A DNA stretch of 52,815 bases, taken from assembly GCF_005144415.1 (NCBI RefSeq), contig NZ_SWJE01000028.1:1-52815 (forward strand). Direction: 5' to 3'. Both the position numbers and the translations under genes were made by a program. Positions within the stretch are counted from its first letter, which is position 1. The number at the start of each line of letters is the position of its first letter. This DNA comes from Trinickia terrae. Lineage in GTDB: Bacteria; Pseudomonadota; Gammaproteobacteria; Burkholderiales; Burkholderiaceae. The notes beneath the pieces are model-generated. The model did no database searches. It was given only the letters and a program-made list of their open reading frames with translations, and was not told the origin of the DNA. Below, one piece after another: positions 1 through 8,653 of this stretch.

Positions 1-90
1 TCCTCAACAGTCCGGATGTATGGCCGCAATCTCAATCCCATCTGCCGATCGTTCGCGAAGGCCTTGCAAAACGGGGGCGTCCATGTATGT

Positions 91-129
91 GGGAGGGGAT
101 CGCTCAGGCTACCTGAGCGCCCCTATCCC
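91..129. other. Imperfect inverted repeat (strong hairpin)
   Basis: An 8-bp perfect stem (101-108 with 112-119, loop CTA) is extended by GGGG pairing with CCCC (95-98 with 120-123) and an outer GGG/CCC. There is no clear T-tract on either side. It could be the 3' hairpin of a gene lying left of the window or a structured leader; the function is not known. Confidence 0.5.
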
Positions 130-154
130 GTTTACCGCTTCGGTGACGGCGGGG

Positions 155-520
155 TCAGCGCGCGGCGAACGCGAACCAGCCGGTGCTGGCTGCCAGACGG
201 CGCGGACGGCGGCCAGCACCGCGCGGCGAAACGGTCGGTGTGCGGCGCGAGGCCGATGAGCGCAGCGTCAGCGGCGAACTCGGCAGCAGCGTTCGCAGCG
301 AGAAGCGCGAGAAAGGACGCGCGCCTGCGCGTACGCGCAGCATCGAGAAGAGCGACTGGAACCAGGCGCGCAAGCCGTCGGCGGACGAGGCTTGCCGCTG
401 TTGCGCGAGCTGGCGGGTGCGCGTGGCGTGGTGGCGCAGCGCGCGCACGATGCGGCGCTGTGCCGGGCGGGCCGCCTTCAGGGCGACGCGCTTGATGCGG
501 GTAGTCAGACGAGTGTGCAT
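155..520 (-). CDS. Possible Arg-rich hypothetical protein
   Basis: A 121-codon reading frame whose product is very rich in Arg, Ala and Ser and has no recognisable domain. The first 60 residues look like an amphipathic basic helix. No good Shine-Dalgarno sequence precedes the start, and overlapping frames on both strands are also open, as often happens in GC-rich DNA. It may be a real small basic protein or a chance frame; I favour neither strongly. Confidence 0.25.
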   Translation of the reverse strand: MHTRLTTRIKRVALKAARPAQRRIVRALRHHATRTRQLAQQRQASSADGLRAWFQSLFSMLRVRAGARPFSRFSLRTLLPSSPLTLRSSASRRTPTVSPRGAGRRPRRLAASTGWFAFAAR

Positions 521-910
521 GGTTCGGGCGTGAGAGCGAGAGCGTCGGGAAGGGCGTCGCAGGAGATGAGCGGCGGCATGCTGAAAGGAGCACCAAGCAT
601 GCCAACTGGCGAGACCGGACGGCCCGGATGGTGGCCCGACGCGGCGGCGATCGCAGTGGATCGCGCGCAGAAGAGAGAAGCAATCGACATCCGTGCAGGC
701 TACACGCGAATCGTGACGGGAGAAAGTCTCGGTTGTCCTACTGCGGTTAGGGGTTTATCCGTAGGGAGATCGACGCTTTTTCGCCGCTGTTGTGACCGAA
801 TTGCGTGCATCGCTGCTCCAGCGCCGTGCAGCATGCGCGCGCGCCGTTCATGCCCGTTTTACAATCGGCATATTCACCAAAACGTCAACCTGGGTAAAAC
901 GGAACGCTTC
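521..910. other. Intergenic region, no convincing gene
   Basis: About 390 bp upstream of the dioxygenase-like gene. An imperfect hairpin lies at about 737-765 (CCTA and CGG pairing with CCG and TAGG around a T/G-rich loop). A TACAAT hexamer at 860-865 could be the -10 element for the downstream gene, but no matching -35 is visible. Nothing else was recognised. Confidence 0.4.
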
Positions 911-1672
911 ATGGCAGAGCATTCAAAAAAGGAACAGGTGCAGATGCTGCGGGAACGCGGCTTCGTGGTCGTGCCCGGACTGGTTGCGTCCGAGCGCTGC
1001 GCCGCGATCAAGGCGCTCGCGCAGCGGCAGCTCGAAGAAGCGGCGGCGCCGCTCGAGTACGAGGCCGACTTACGCTATCCCGGCGCGCCGGATTCGAAGC
1101 AGGCGCCGGGCGGTCACACGGTGCGGCGTTTGCTCGACGCCTACGTGCGTCACGAGCTCCTTCGCGAATGGGCGACCGCGCCCGAAATCAAGGGCTGGAT
1201 GGAGCTGTATTTCGGCGAGGAGCCGCGGCTGTCGCGCGCGCATCATAACTGCACGATGACGAAGCATCCGCGCTACGGCAGCCTGACCGGCTGGCATCGC
1301 GACGCGCGCTACTGGTCGTTCGAGCGCGACGACCTGGTGTCGACGTGGCTCGCGCTCGGCCCCGAGACTGTCGACAACGGCGGGCTCTGGTTCGTGCCCG
1401 GGTCGCACAATACGGCGTTCACGTCCGATCGGTTCGACGAGGCGAAGTTCTTCCGCTCCGATCTGCCGGAGAATCAGGCCCTCATTCACACGGCGGTGTC
1501 GCCGGAGTTGCAGCCGGGCGACGTTGTCTTCTTCCACTGCAACACGCTGCACTCCGCGGGGCAGAATCTCACCGGCGACGTGAAGTTTTCGCTCGTGTTC
1601 ACCTATCACGGCGCGAGCAACGTGCCGCTGCCGGGGTCGCGTTCGGCTTCGAAGCCAGAGGTGGCGCTTTAA
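911..1672 (+). CDS. Phytanoyl-CoA dioxygenase (PhyH) family protein
   Basis: A 253-residue protein of the PhyH family of Fe(II)/2-oxoglutarate-dependent oxygenases, cytosolic, substrate unknown. The metal triad is visible as His129-x-Asp131 (in GWHRDARYW) and the distal His214 (in FFHCNTLHSAGQN), with the double-stranded beta-helix between them. The segment GLWFVPGSHN is typical of the family. The frame is open further upstream, but this ATG gives the normal family length and the upstream codons are not protein-like. The ribosome site (ACGGAA) is weak. It stands alone and is convergent with a small membrane protein gene. The family assignment is firm; the substrate cannot be deduced. Confidence 0.88.
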   Translation: MAEHSKKEQVQMLRERGFVVVPGLVASERCAAIKALAQRQLEEAAAPLEYEADLRYPGAPDSKQAPGGHTVRRLLDAYVRHELLREWATAPEIKGWMELYFGEEPRLSRAHHNCTMTKHPRYGSLTGWHRDARYWSFERDDLVSTWLALGPETVDNGGLWFVPGSHNTAFTSDRFDEAKFFRSDLPENQALIHTAVSPELQPGDVVFFHCNTLHSAGQNLTGDVKFSLVFTYHGASNVPLPGSRSASKPEVAL

Positions 1673-1687
1673 GCTTGTTGCAACGTT

Positions 1688-1894
1688 TCAGCGCTTGCGC
1701 GAGGAGGCCGCGAGGCCGGTCAGCCCGGCGATCGTCGCGATGACGCCGCCGGTGATCAGCAGGATCGTCTTGTTGGTCGGCGCGCCGGTGAAGAGGCGCG
1801 ACATGTCGTTGGCAAACGAGTGGAACGACTGGCCGCCGAAGTACAGCAGCACCACGCCGCCGACGATCAGCGCAAGCGAAATCGCCTTGATCAT
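1688..1894 (-). CDS. DUF3185 family small membrane protein
   Basis: A 68-residue protein with two predicted transmembrane helices (about residues 3-22 and 43-62) separated by a polar loop, and a basic C-terminus ending in SSRKR. Pattern and length match the DUF3185 family, common in Burkholderiaceae and of unknown function. It is convergent with the dioxygenase-like gene, with 15 bp between the stop codons. The whole protein is essentially two helices, so it is likely an inner-membrane protein. Confidence 0.8.
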   Translation of the reverse strand: MIKAISLALIVGGVVLLYFGGQSFHSFANDMSRLFTGAPTNKTILLITGGVIATIAGLTGLAASSRKR

Positions 1895-2156
1895 GAGAAG
1901 CCCTCATCGACAAAACACGGACGCGGCAGTGTATGGGAGCTGCCGGGCGGCGTCCATCCCTCGCGCGTTTGCGGCGTAGCCGCGCCATCGAAGCTGCCGG
2001 GGCCGCACTCGCGTCTGCCGCCGCACGCGGAACCCCGCCAAATCCTGCTATTCGGGCCGTCGGCCGCCGTCAGCGCGGACTGACGCGTTTGGCTAACATA
2101 CCCGGTCGGGCGGCCGCGCGAGGCCGCGCTCATCCACGCACTCATCGAGGACTCAC

Positions 2157-3203
2157 ATGGCCTACGAAGCAGCATCGGAACGCTATTCAGACATGCAATA
2201 CCGCGTGTGCGGCAAGTCGGGGCTCAAGTTGCCGGCAATCTCGCTCGGGCTGTGGCACAACTTCGGCGATACGACGCCGCTTTCGACGCAGCGCGAGATC
2301 CTGCGCACGGCGTTCGACCTGGGTATCACGCACTTCGATCTCGCCAACAACTACGGGCCGCCCTACGGTAGCGCCGAGACCAACTTCGGGCGCCTCTTCA
2401 AGGACGATTTCAAGCCTTACCGTGACGAGTTGCTGATCTCGTCGAAGGCCGGCTGGGATATGTGGCCCGGCCCTTACGGCCAGGGCGGCGGTTCCCGAAA
2501 GTACGTGCTGGCGAGCCTCGATCAGAGCCTGCAGCGCATGGGGCTCGATTACGTCGACATCTTCTACTCGCATCGCTTCGACGCCGACACGCCGCTCGAG
2601 GAGACCGCCGGCGCGCTCGCGACCGCAGTGCAGCAAGGCAAGGCGCTTTATGTCGGGATTTCGTCTTATTCGGCGGCGAAGACGCGCGAGATGGCGAAGC
2701 TGCTGCGCGAGCACAAGGTGCCGTTACTCATCCATCAGCCGGCGTACAACATGCTCAACCGCTGGATCGAAGGCGAACTGCTCGATGCGCTCGACGAGGT
2801 CGGCGCGGGCAGCATCGCGTTCACGCCGCTCGCGCAAGGGCTCCTGACTGGCAAGTACCTGAACGGCGTGCCCGCCGATGCGCGCGTCAACAAGCCGGGC
2901 GGCGGTTCGCTGCAGGAGGGTCATCTCAGCGCGGAAAACATCGAGCACGTGCGCAAGCTCAACGCGATCGCCGAGCGGCGCGGCCAGAGCCTTGCGCAGA
3001 TGGCGCTCGCGTGGGTGCTGCGCGATTCGCGCGTGACTTCGGCGCTGATCGGCGCGAGCAAGCCCCAGCAGGTGCGCGAGAACGTCGCCGCCCTGCGGAA
3101 CCTCGCGTTCACGCCGGATGAGCTCGCGGAAATCGACCGCTACGCGACCGAGGGCGGCATCAATCTATGGGAGAAGCCGTCCACCGATCAGGCGATTGGA
3201 TGA
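2157..3203 (+). CDS. gpr: Aldo/keto reductase, L-glyceraldehyde 3-phosphate reductase type (YghZ)
   Basis: A 348-residue aldo/keto reductase of the AKR14/YghZ type, a cytosolic NADPH-dependent enzyme that in E. coli reduces L-glyceraldehyde 3-phosphate and methylglyoxal. The catalytic tetrad is visible: Asp61 and Tyr66 (FDLANNYGPPYG), Lys97 (SSKAGWDMW) and His139 (FYSHRFD). The C-terminal cofactor-binding segment SALIGASKPQQVREN is present. Length and the MWPGPYG segment fit this subfamily closely. It is monocistronic and convergent with the next small gene. The subfamily is confident; the physiological substrate is inferred from homologues. Confidence 0.9.
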   Translation: MAYEAASERYSDMQYRVCGKSGLKLPAISLGLWHNFGDTTPLSTQREILRTAFDLGITHFDLANNYGPPYGSAETNFGRLFKDDFKPYRDELLISSKAGWDMWPGPYGQGGGSRKYVLASLDQSLQRMGLDYVDIFYSHRFDADTPLEETAGALATAVQQGKALYVGISSYSAAKTREMAKLLREHKVPLLIHQPAYNMLNRWIEGELLDALDEVGAGSIAFTPLAQGLLTGKYLNGVPADARVNKPGGGSLQEGHLSAENIEHVRKLNAIAERRGQSLAQMALAWVLRDSRVTSALIGASKPQQVRENVAALRNLAFTPDELAEIDRYATEGGINLWEKPSTDQAIG

Positions 3204-3218
3204 TGAGGCGCCGGGCCG

Positions 3219-3404
3219 CTACATGAGCGCCGGCAGCCCTTCGACCAGCACCACGGCGAAGGCCGCGCCGAGCAGCGCGCCCAGCACGCGCAGGACATTG
3301 TGCTTGAACGAGGACGACGTCGGCAGTGCGCCGAGAAAGAGTGCCCCGGCAAACGCCATCGGAAGGATCAGGATCAAATCGCCGATGGTGAAGTATGTCG
3401 ACAT
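3219..3404 (-). CDS. Small hydrophobic membrane protein, unknown
   Basis: A 61-residue protein with two hydrophobic segments (about 7-26 and 38-57) linked by a short polar turn with a Lys-His pair, so probably a two-helix inner-membrane protein. A good Shine-Dalgarno (AAAGGAGA) sits 7 bases before the ATG, which supports translation. No family is recognised. Two hairpin repeats lie just upstream of its start, 21-103 bp away, within the region expected to hold its promoter. Confidence 0.72.
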   Translation of the reverse strand: MSTYFTIGDLILILPMAFAGALFLGALPTSSSFKHNVLRVLGALLGAAFAVVLVEGLPALM

Positions 3405-3424
3405 GCTGTGTCTCCTTTGTCGAT

Positions 3425-3507
3425 CGGAGTTAGTGCTTCAGCACTTACTCCGATCCCATGCTGTGGTTGTCTGGAGTTAGCGCTTCAGCACTTACTCCGA
3501 TCCCATG
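3425..3507. repeat. Two tandem copies of a 36-bp hairpin repeat
   Basis: Copies at 3425-3460 and 3472-3507 match at 34 of 36 positions (differences at bases 1 and 10). Each has an inverted repeat, GGAGTTAGTGC then loop TTCA then GCACTTACTCC, with one mismatch in the first stem and two in the second, followed by GATCCCATG. The spacing is 47 bp from start to start. They lie 5' of the small membrane protein gene, which is unusual if they act as terminators; they resemble REP-like dispersed palindromes. Confidence 0.85.
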
Positions 3508-3876
3508 TGTCGCGCCAAGCGGTCGTACGCATTAACTGAGTATAGGAGACAAATCGAGTGCCGCTCGCCGGCGCAGGGCTGTGCGGCGTTTAGTTTTCGA
3601 TCGCCGAAAGCCCCGTGCGGCGGGGCTTGCGGGGATTCGTCGCGGGGTGCTCAGGGCGATGCGCCGCTGGTGCGCACGCTTGCGTTCAGCTTTCGTGTCA
3701 AGCGTTCGTAAGGACGATCTCCGAAACTAGAGGCATTTGTACTATCAGCTTTCGCTTTCCAGTTGCCGTTATCGCAGGAACAATTAGATGCACGCGCAAC
3801 GGCTCGTTCGTCGCGCGGTTTCACCGCCGGGGCGGCTCGCCCTGGCTTCGCAGCAACATAGAACGGGGGAAATATC
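3508..3876. other. Intergenic region with a GC hairpin
   Basis: About 370 bp without a supported gene. A perfect hairpin AAGCCCCG-TGCGG-CGGGGCTT lies at 3608-3628; read on the minus strand it is followed by TTTC, so it could be a weak terminator in that direction. The AT content rises at 3710-3790, which may hold the promoter of the following small gene. No RNA gene was recognised. Confidence 0.4.
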
Positions 3877-4089
3877 ATGCAAGTCGGTTCGATCGTCCGG
3901 TCCGTGCATATCGCCGTGCCCGCGGGTGCGCGCGGCATCGTCATGCGCATTCTCGGGGACATGGCGATGGTGGTCTGGTATGCCGGCGAGCCCGGCGCGT
4001 CCCTGCAACTCAACACTGAACCGTTCTTTCTCGAAGATCTGATCGACACCGGCGACCTCGTGCGGCCGGCTTCCGAATTGATGCACTGA
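3877..4089 (+). CDS. Small hypothetical protein
   Basis: A 70-residue protein with no recognised domain. The sequence alternates hydrophobic and Gly/Ala segments (VHIAVPAGARGIVMRILGDMAMVVWY), suggesting a small beta-barrel or SH3-like fold with a KOW-like turn rather than membrane helices. A purine-rich Shine-Dalgarno (GGGGGAAA) precedes the ATG. It lies about 100 bp upstream of the kinase gene on the same strand and may be cotranscribed with it. The function is unknown. Confidence 0.65.
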   Translation: MQVGSIVRSVHIAVPAGARGIVMRILGDMAMVVWYAGEPGASLQLNTEPFFLEDLIDTGDLVRPASELMH

Positions 4090-4192
4090 ACCCGCTTTTG
4101 GCCGCCACGCCAAGCGGTCTTTTGCGTCGGTTTTGCCCGCTTGTGCGGCGGCGCGTTCGGTAACGAGCGCGCGCATGCGGCACAATGCGGGC

Positions 4193-5230
4193 ATGAACGA
4201 TTCCCGCTTCGACTCATCCTCCGATACGGGCGGCCCCGCCGCCGCCCATCCCTTCACCCGGCTCACGCCGGAATGCGTGCTCGACGCCGTCGACACCGTG
4301 CTCGCCGCCACCGGCGTGCGCACCGATGGGCGCCTGCTGCCGCTCAACAGCTACGAGAACCGCGTGTACCAGGTGGGCGTCGAGGACGGTCCGCCCGTGA
4401 TCGCGAAGTTCTACCGGCCGCAGCGCTGGTCGGACGAAGCCATACTCGAAGAGCACGCGTTCGTCGCCGAGCTCGCCGCGCGCGAGATTCCGGCCGTGCC
4501 GGCGCGTATGAGCAAGGGGCGGTCGCTGCACGAATTCGACGGCTTTCGCTTCGCGATCTTCGAGCGGCGCGGCGGGCGCGCCCCCGAAATCGACCGGCGC
4601 GACACGCTCGAATGGCTCGGGCGCTTCATCGGCCGCATTCACGCGGTTGGCGCGAGCGCGCCGTACGCCGCGCGTCCGTCGCTCGATATCCGCACCTTCG
4701 GCTACGAGCCGCGCGACTACCTGCTGGCGAGCGATTTCATCCCGCCCGACGTGCGCGCGCCATACGAAGCGGCGATGAGGCTCGCGCTGGAAGGCGTCGA
4801 GCGCGCATTCGAGCTTGCGGGCGAGGTGCGCCCGTTGCGCCTCCACGGCGACTGCCATCCGAGCAACGTGCTTTGGACCGACGCCGGCCCCCATTTCGTC
4901 GATTTCGACGACAGCCGCATGGGCCCCGCGGTGCAGGACTTGTGGCTGCTGCTGCCGGGCGGCCGCGCCGACGCGTCGCACGCGCTCGCCGACCTGCTCG
5001 CGGGCTACGAGGACTTCTGCGAATTCGAGCCGCGCGAGCTGTATCTGATCGAGGCGCTGCGCACGCTGCGGCTCATTCATTACGCAGCGTGGCTCGCGCG
5101 CCGCTGGGACGATCCGGCGTTTCCCGCCGCGTTCCCGTGGTTCAACACGCAGCGCTATTGGGAAGAGCGCGTGCTCGAACTGCGTGAGCAGATCGGCGCG
5201 ATGCAGGAAGGGCCGCTCTGGCCGTTGTAA
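4193..5230 (+). CDS. srkA: Stress response kinase A (SrkA/YihE/RdoA-like)
   Basis: A 345-residue protein of the aminoglycoside-phosphotransferase/choline-kinase fold, matching SrkA (YihE), a cytosolic Ser/Thr kinase linked in enterobacteria to survival under envelope and oxidative stress. The nucleotide-binding region includes Lys72 (VIAKFYRP). The catalytic loop LHGDCHPSN places the catalytic Asp at residue 220, and FVDFDDSRMGP carries the metal-binding Asp. The start was chosen at the ATG giving the family N-terminus (PFTRLTPECVLDAVD); an upstream start would add 20 atypical residues. It is convergent with the aldehyde dehydrogenase gene. Confidence 0.9.
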   Translation: MNDSRFDSSSDTGGPAAAHPFTRLTPECVLDAVDTVLAATGVRTDGRLLPLNSYENRVYQVGVEDGPPVIAKFYRPQRWSDEAILEEHAFVAELAAREIPAVPARMSKGRSLHEFDGFRFAIFERRGGRAPEIDRRDTLEWLGRFIGRIHAVGASAPYAARPSLDIRTFGYEPRDYLLASDFIPPDVRAPYEAAMRLALEGVERAFELAGEVRPLRLHGDCHPSNVLWTDAGPHFVDFDDSRMGPAVQDLWLLLPGGRADASHALADLLAGYEDFCEFEPRELYLIEALRTLRLIHYAAWLARRWDDPAFPAAFPWFNTQRYWEERVLELREQIGAMQEGPLWPL

Positions 5231-5261
5231 GTTCGCGCCATTCACCCAAGGGTAGGTGCGC

Positions 5262-6698
5262 TCACCGCTTCATCATCAGCCTCAGGATCGCCCGCACGCG
5301 CCACCCATAAGGCGGCGCGATCAGCGCGCGCGTATTGAAACGCGGCTGCGTCAGCACCGGCTTCATCTTCGAGAACGTCACGAAGCCGTCGTAGCCGTGG
5401 TACGCGCCCATACCGCTCGCGCCGACGCCGCCGAACGGCAGGTCGTCGCACGCGATGTGCAGCAGCGTCTCGTTGACCGACACGCCGCCCGAGATGGTCT
5501 CGCGCAGCACGCGCTCGATCGTCGCGCGGTCCTCGTCGAAGAGGTAGAGCGCGAGCGGACGTTCGCGCGCGTTCACGTAGCGCAGCGCGTCGTCGAGCGT
5601 GTCGTAGGGCACGAGCGGCAGCAGCGGGCCGAAGACTTCCTCGCGCATCAGCGCAGAATCGTCGGGCGCGCCGGTCACCACGCAGGGCGCGAAACGCCGG
5701 ATCGACGCATCGGCGCCCGACGCAACGGCGCCCGAAGCATCGGCGAGCGGATGCAGTTGCGCGCCGCCAGCGGCCGCTTCGTCGGCGAGCCGCTGCAGCC
5801 GCGCGAAGTGCCGCTCCGAGACGATCGACGTGTAATCGCGATTGCGCGCGAAGTCCGGATACAGCCGCGCGACGCACGCGCGGGCTCGCGCGATGAACGC
5901 CTCCTCCTTGCCGCGCGGCACGAGCACGTAATCGGGCGCGATGCAGGTCTGTCCGGCGTTGAGCGTTTTGCCCGTGACGATGCTGTCGACCGCCGCGTGA
6001 AAGCGCGCCCGCGGGCCGATGATCGCAGGCGACTTGCCGCCGAGCTCGAGCGTGACGGGCGTGAGATTGCCGGCGGCGGCGCGCATCACTTCGCGGCCGA
6101 CATGCGTCGAGCCGGTGAAGAGCAGATGGTCGAACGGCAGCGCGCTGAAGGCGGCGCCGACCGACGCATCGCCGTTGACGACCGCGACGTGATTACGCGC
6201 GAATGTCTTCGTGACGAGCTCCTCGAAGAGGGCCGAGGTGCGGGGCGTCAGCTCGGACATCTTGATGAGCGCCCGGTTGCCGGCCGCCAGCGCGCCGACG
6301 AGCGGTCCGGCCGCAAGCAGGATCGGGTAGTTCCAGGGCGCGACGATGCCGATGACGCCCAGCGGCTGCGGCATGACCGTCGCGCGGGCGGGCTGGAGCC
6401 AGAGGCCCGCGCTCCTGCGCTGCGGTTTCATCCAGCGCTTGCCGTGCTTGAGCGCCGCCTCGATTTCGATCTTCACGAGCGCGATCTCGGAGAACAGCAC
6501 TTCCTCCTTCGCGCGGTTGCCGAAGTCGGCGCTGACCGCTTCGGCGAGCGCGTCGCTGTGGTCGAGCAGCATCGCGCACAACGCCTTCAGGTGCGTGGCG
6601 CGCGTCTCCCACGATGGAAACGGCGTACGCAAGTGCGCTTGGCGTTGCTCGCGCCACAATGCTTCGAGCGCGGCATAGCCGGGCAGATCGTTTTTCAT
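5262..6698 (-). CDS. calB: Coniferyl aldehyde dehydrogenase
   Basis: A 478-residue NAD(P)-dependent aldehyde dehydrogenase of the coniferyl-aldehyde dehydrogenase type, expected to oxidise coniferyl or other aldehydes to acids in the cytosol. Visible motifs are the Asn-containing APWNYP near 120, the general base Glu218 in LELGGKSP and the catalytic Cys252 in NAGQTCIAPD. The C-terminal PFGGVGASGMGAYHG segment is diagnostic of this subfamily. The frame is open 140 codons upstream, but this ATG gives the standard N-terminus. It lies directly downstream of the acyl-CoA dehydrogenase gene on the same strand (64-bp gap), so the two may be cotranscribed. Confidence 0.88.
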   Translation of the reverse strand: MKNDLPGYAALEALWREQRQAHLRTPFPSWETRATHLKALCAMLLDHSDALAEAVSADFGNRAKEEVLFSEIALVKIEIEAALKHGKRWMKPQRRSAGLWLQPARATVMPQPLGVIGIVAPWNYPILLAAGPLVGALAAGNRALIKMSELTPRTSALFEELVTKTFARNHVAVVNGDASVGAAFSALPFDHLLFTGSTHVGREVMRAAAGNLTPVTLELGGKSPAIIGPRARFHAAVDSIVTGKTLNAGQTCIAPDYVLVPRGKEEAFIARARACVARLYPDFARNRDYTSIVSERHFARLQRLADEAAAGGAQLHPLADASGAVASGADASIRRFAPCVVTGAPDDSALMREEVFGPLLPLVPYDTLDDALRYVNARERPLALYLFDEDRATIERVLRETISGGVSVNETLLHIACDDLPFGGVGASGMGAYHGYDGFVTFSKMKPVLTQPRFNTRALIAPPYGWRVRAILRLMMKR

Positions 6699-6762
6699 CG
6701 TCACTCCCTGATCCTGGTTGTCGCGCTCGGCGGCGCGCTTTTCGAGCGGCAGTTGTCGACGG

Positions 6763-8517
6763 TCACGCGGCAAACGCCCGCGCGACGATCGCCGCGTGGT
6801 CGAACGATGCCGGCAACGTGCCGTAGACACGCCCGCATTGCGCGGCGGACGCGGCGCCGTCGGCCAGGCGGGTCGCGATGAACGCGTCGGCGACCGGCGC
6901 GGGAGCATGGCGCAGCAGCAGCACCGCTTGAGCCGCGAGCACGAGTTGCTGAGCGATGCGCCGCGCACCCGCTTCGAGCGCATCCGGCGCGGCGGCGAGC
7001 GAGCCCGCAAGCCGTTCGAGCGCGGCGCGCAAAGCGGGATGCCCCTGCGCATCGGCAAGCCATGCTGCAAGCAGCGCCTGCGCGCCTTCGGGATCGCGCT
7101 CGATCGCGCGCAGCACATCGAGGCACATTACGTTGCCCGAGCCTTCCCAGATCGAATTGACCGGCGCCTCGCGATAGAAGCGCGCCATCGGGCCTTCTTC
7201 GACGTAACCGTTGCCGCCCCACACCTCCATCGCCTCGCCGGTGAATTCGAGCGTCCGCTTGCAGATCCAGAACTTCGCGGCCGGCGTGACGATGCGCCGC
7301 CACGCGCGATCTTCGGGCATTGCTGCGGCCGGGTCGCTGTCGTACGCCCGCGCGAGCCGCATGAAGAGCACCGTCGCCGCTTCGGATTCGAGCGCGAGAT
7401 CGGCGAGCACGTTGCGCATCAGCGGTTGCTCGACGAGCTTTTTGCCGAAGGCGGCGCGGTGCCGCGCGTGGTGGATCGCCTGGACGAGCGCCGCGCGCAT
7501 CAGCGCGGCGCTGCCGATCACGCAGTCGAGCCGCGTGTAGTTCGCCATCTCGATGATGGTCGGCACGCCGCGGCCTTCGTCGCCGATCATCACGCCGTAG
7601 GCATCGAGGAATTCGACTTCGCTGCTGGCGTTCGAGCGATTGCCGAGCTTGTCCTTGAGGCGCTGGATCTGGACGGGGTTCTTCGTGCCGTCCGGCGCGA
7701 AGCGCGGGACGAAGAAGCACGACAGCCCTTCGTGCGTCTCAGCACGCGCCGGGCCGCCCCAAGCGTGCTGAGACGCCCCCTCGGGGGGCAGCGAACGAAG
7801 AGAGCGTGGGGGGCGTTCCATCCCGCTGCGTGCGAGCACGAGGTGCGCGTCGCACTGCGGCGCCGAGAAGAACCACTTGTGGCCGACGAGCCGGTACGCG
7901 GCGCCGCGGCCCTCGCCTTCCACGGCGAACGCGCGCGTCTGGTTGCTGCGCACGTCGGAGCCGCCTTGCTTCTCGGTCATGCCCATGCCGACCATCATCG
8001 AGCGCTTTTGCGCGAGCGGAATGTCGCGCGGGTCGTGCTCGCGGGACAGCAGCTGGTCGCGCAACGCCGCATAGAGCGCGGGCTCGCGCTGCAGAACGGG
8101 GATGCTCGCGAAGGTCATCGTCAGCGGACACAGCGAGCCCGATTCCAGTTGCGCATGCAGGAAGTAGCCGGCGCAGCGCGCGGGCATCGCGCCCGGCTGC
8201 GGTTGCTCGAAGGGCAGCGCGTGCAGGCCCTCGGCGCGCAGCAGCGTCAGCAGCTGGTGCCAGCTCGGATGAAACTCGATGGCGTCGATGCGCTCGCCGC
8301 GCGGGCTGAAGGTGAAGAGCTCGGGCTCGTGCCGGTTCGCGGCGCTGGCCAGGGCGAGCGTTTCCGGCTTGCCGAGCTGCGTGCCGTCGCGGGACAGCGC
8401 TGCAAGGTGCCAGCGCGCGCCTTCACGCTCGACGGCTTCCATCAGGGCCGGGTCGCTTTCGAAGAGGTTGTAGTTTTCGAGCGGCGGAGCCTGGTTCGTG
8501 ACTTCGTGCGTCGCCAT
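6763..8517 (-). CDS. AidB-type acyl-CoA dehydrogenase family protein with a repeat-encoded insert
   Basis: A 584-residue flavoprotein of the acyl-CoA dehydrogenase superfamily. MTEKQGGSDVRSN (near 180) and WGGNGYVEEGPMARFYREAPVNSIWEGSGN are hallmarks of the AidB branch, which binds FAD and in E. coli is part of the adaptive response to alkylation. Domains are the N-terminal helical part, a middle beta domain (about 180-290) and a C-terminal helical bundle. Residues about 233-260 (containing PPRSLRSLPPEGA and WGGPARAE) interrupt the middle domain between VLARSG and EGLSCFFVPRF, and coincide with the dispersed repeat at 7745-7814. The natural substrate is unknown. Whether the insert affects activity cannot be told from sequence. 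Confidence 0.87.
   Translation of the reverse strand: MATHEVTNQAPPLENYNLFESDPALMEAVEREGARWHLAALSRDGTQLGKPETLALASAANRHEPELFTFSPRGERIDAIEFHPSWHQLLTLLRAEGLHALPFEQPQPGAMPARCAGYFLHAQLESGSLCPLTMTFASIPVLQREPALYAALRDQLLSREHDPRDIPLAQKRSMMVGMGMTEKQGGSDVRSNQTRAFAVEGEGRGAAYRLVGHKWFFSAPQCDAHLVLARSGMERPPRSLRSLPPEGASQHAWGGPARAETHEGLSCFFVPRFAPDGTKNPVQIQRLKDKLGNRSNASSEVEFLDAYGVMIGDEGRGVPTIIEMANYTRLDCVIGSAALMRAALVQAIHHARHRAAFGKKLVEQPLMRNVLADLALESEAATVLFMRLARAYDSDPAAAMPEDRAWRRIVTPAAKFWICKRTLEFTGEAMEVWGGNGYVEEGPMARFYREAPVNSIWEGSGNVMCLDVLRAIERDPEGAQALLAAWLADAQGHPALRAALERLAGSLAAAPDALEAGARRIAQQLVLAAQAVLLLRHAPAPVADAFIATRLADGAASAAQCGRVYGTLPASFDHAAIVARAFAA
7745..7814 (-). repeat. Dispersed palindromic repeat, copy A, inside a coding sequence
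   Basis: About 70 bp with the palindromic core GCCCCC-TCG-GGGGGC. It matches the segment at 39980-40048 with about five substitutions and three single-base indels. Read on the minus strand it encodes the peptide from PPRSLRSLPPEGA to GGPARA in frame with the acyl-CoA dehydrogenase. No direct target-site duplication was obvious at its edges. Confidence 0.85.
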
Positions 8518-8653
8518 GTGCGTCTCCTTATGCGATGGGCGCCTCTCTTATTGTCGCGCCGGGCGGCCTGAAATGCCCATGCATGATAGGTAGGGGCGGC
8601 GGATTCCGTTTAGAGGAATCGTTCTTGCCGCCTTTGTCGCGCCGGGGCGCCGC

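Noticed and set aside
3425-3507. CRISPR array
   Set aside because: There are only two units with an 11-bp gap; the repeats are self-complementary hairpins and no cas genes are present.
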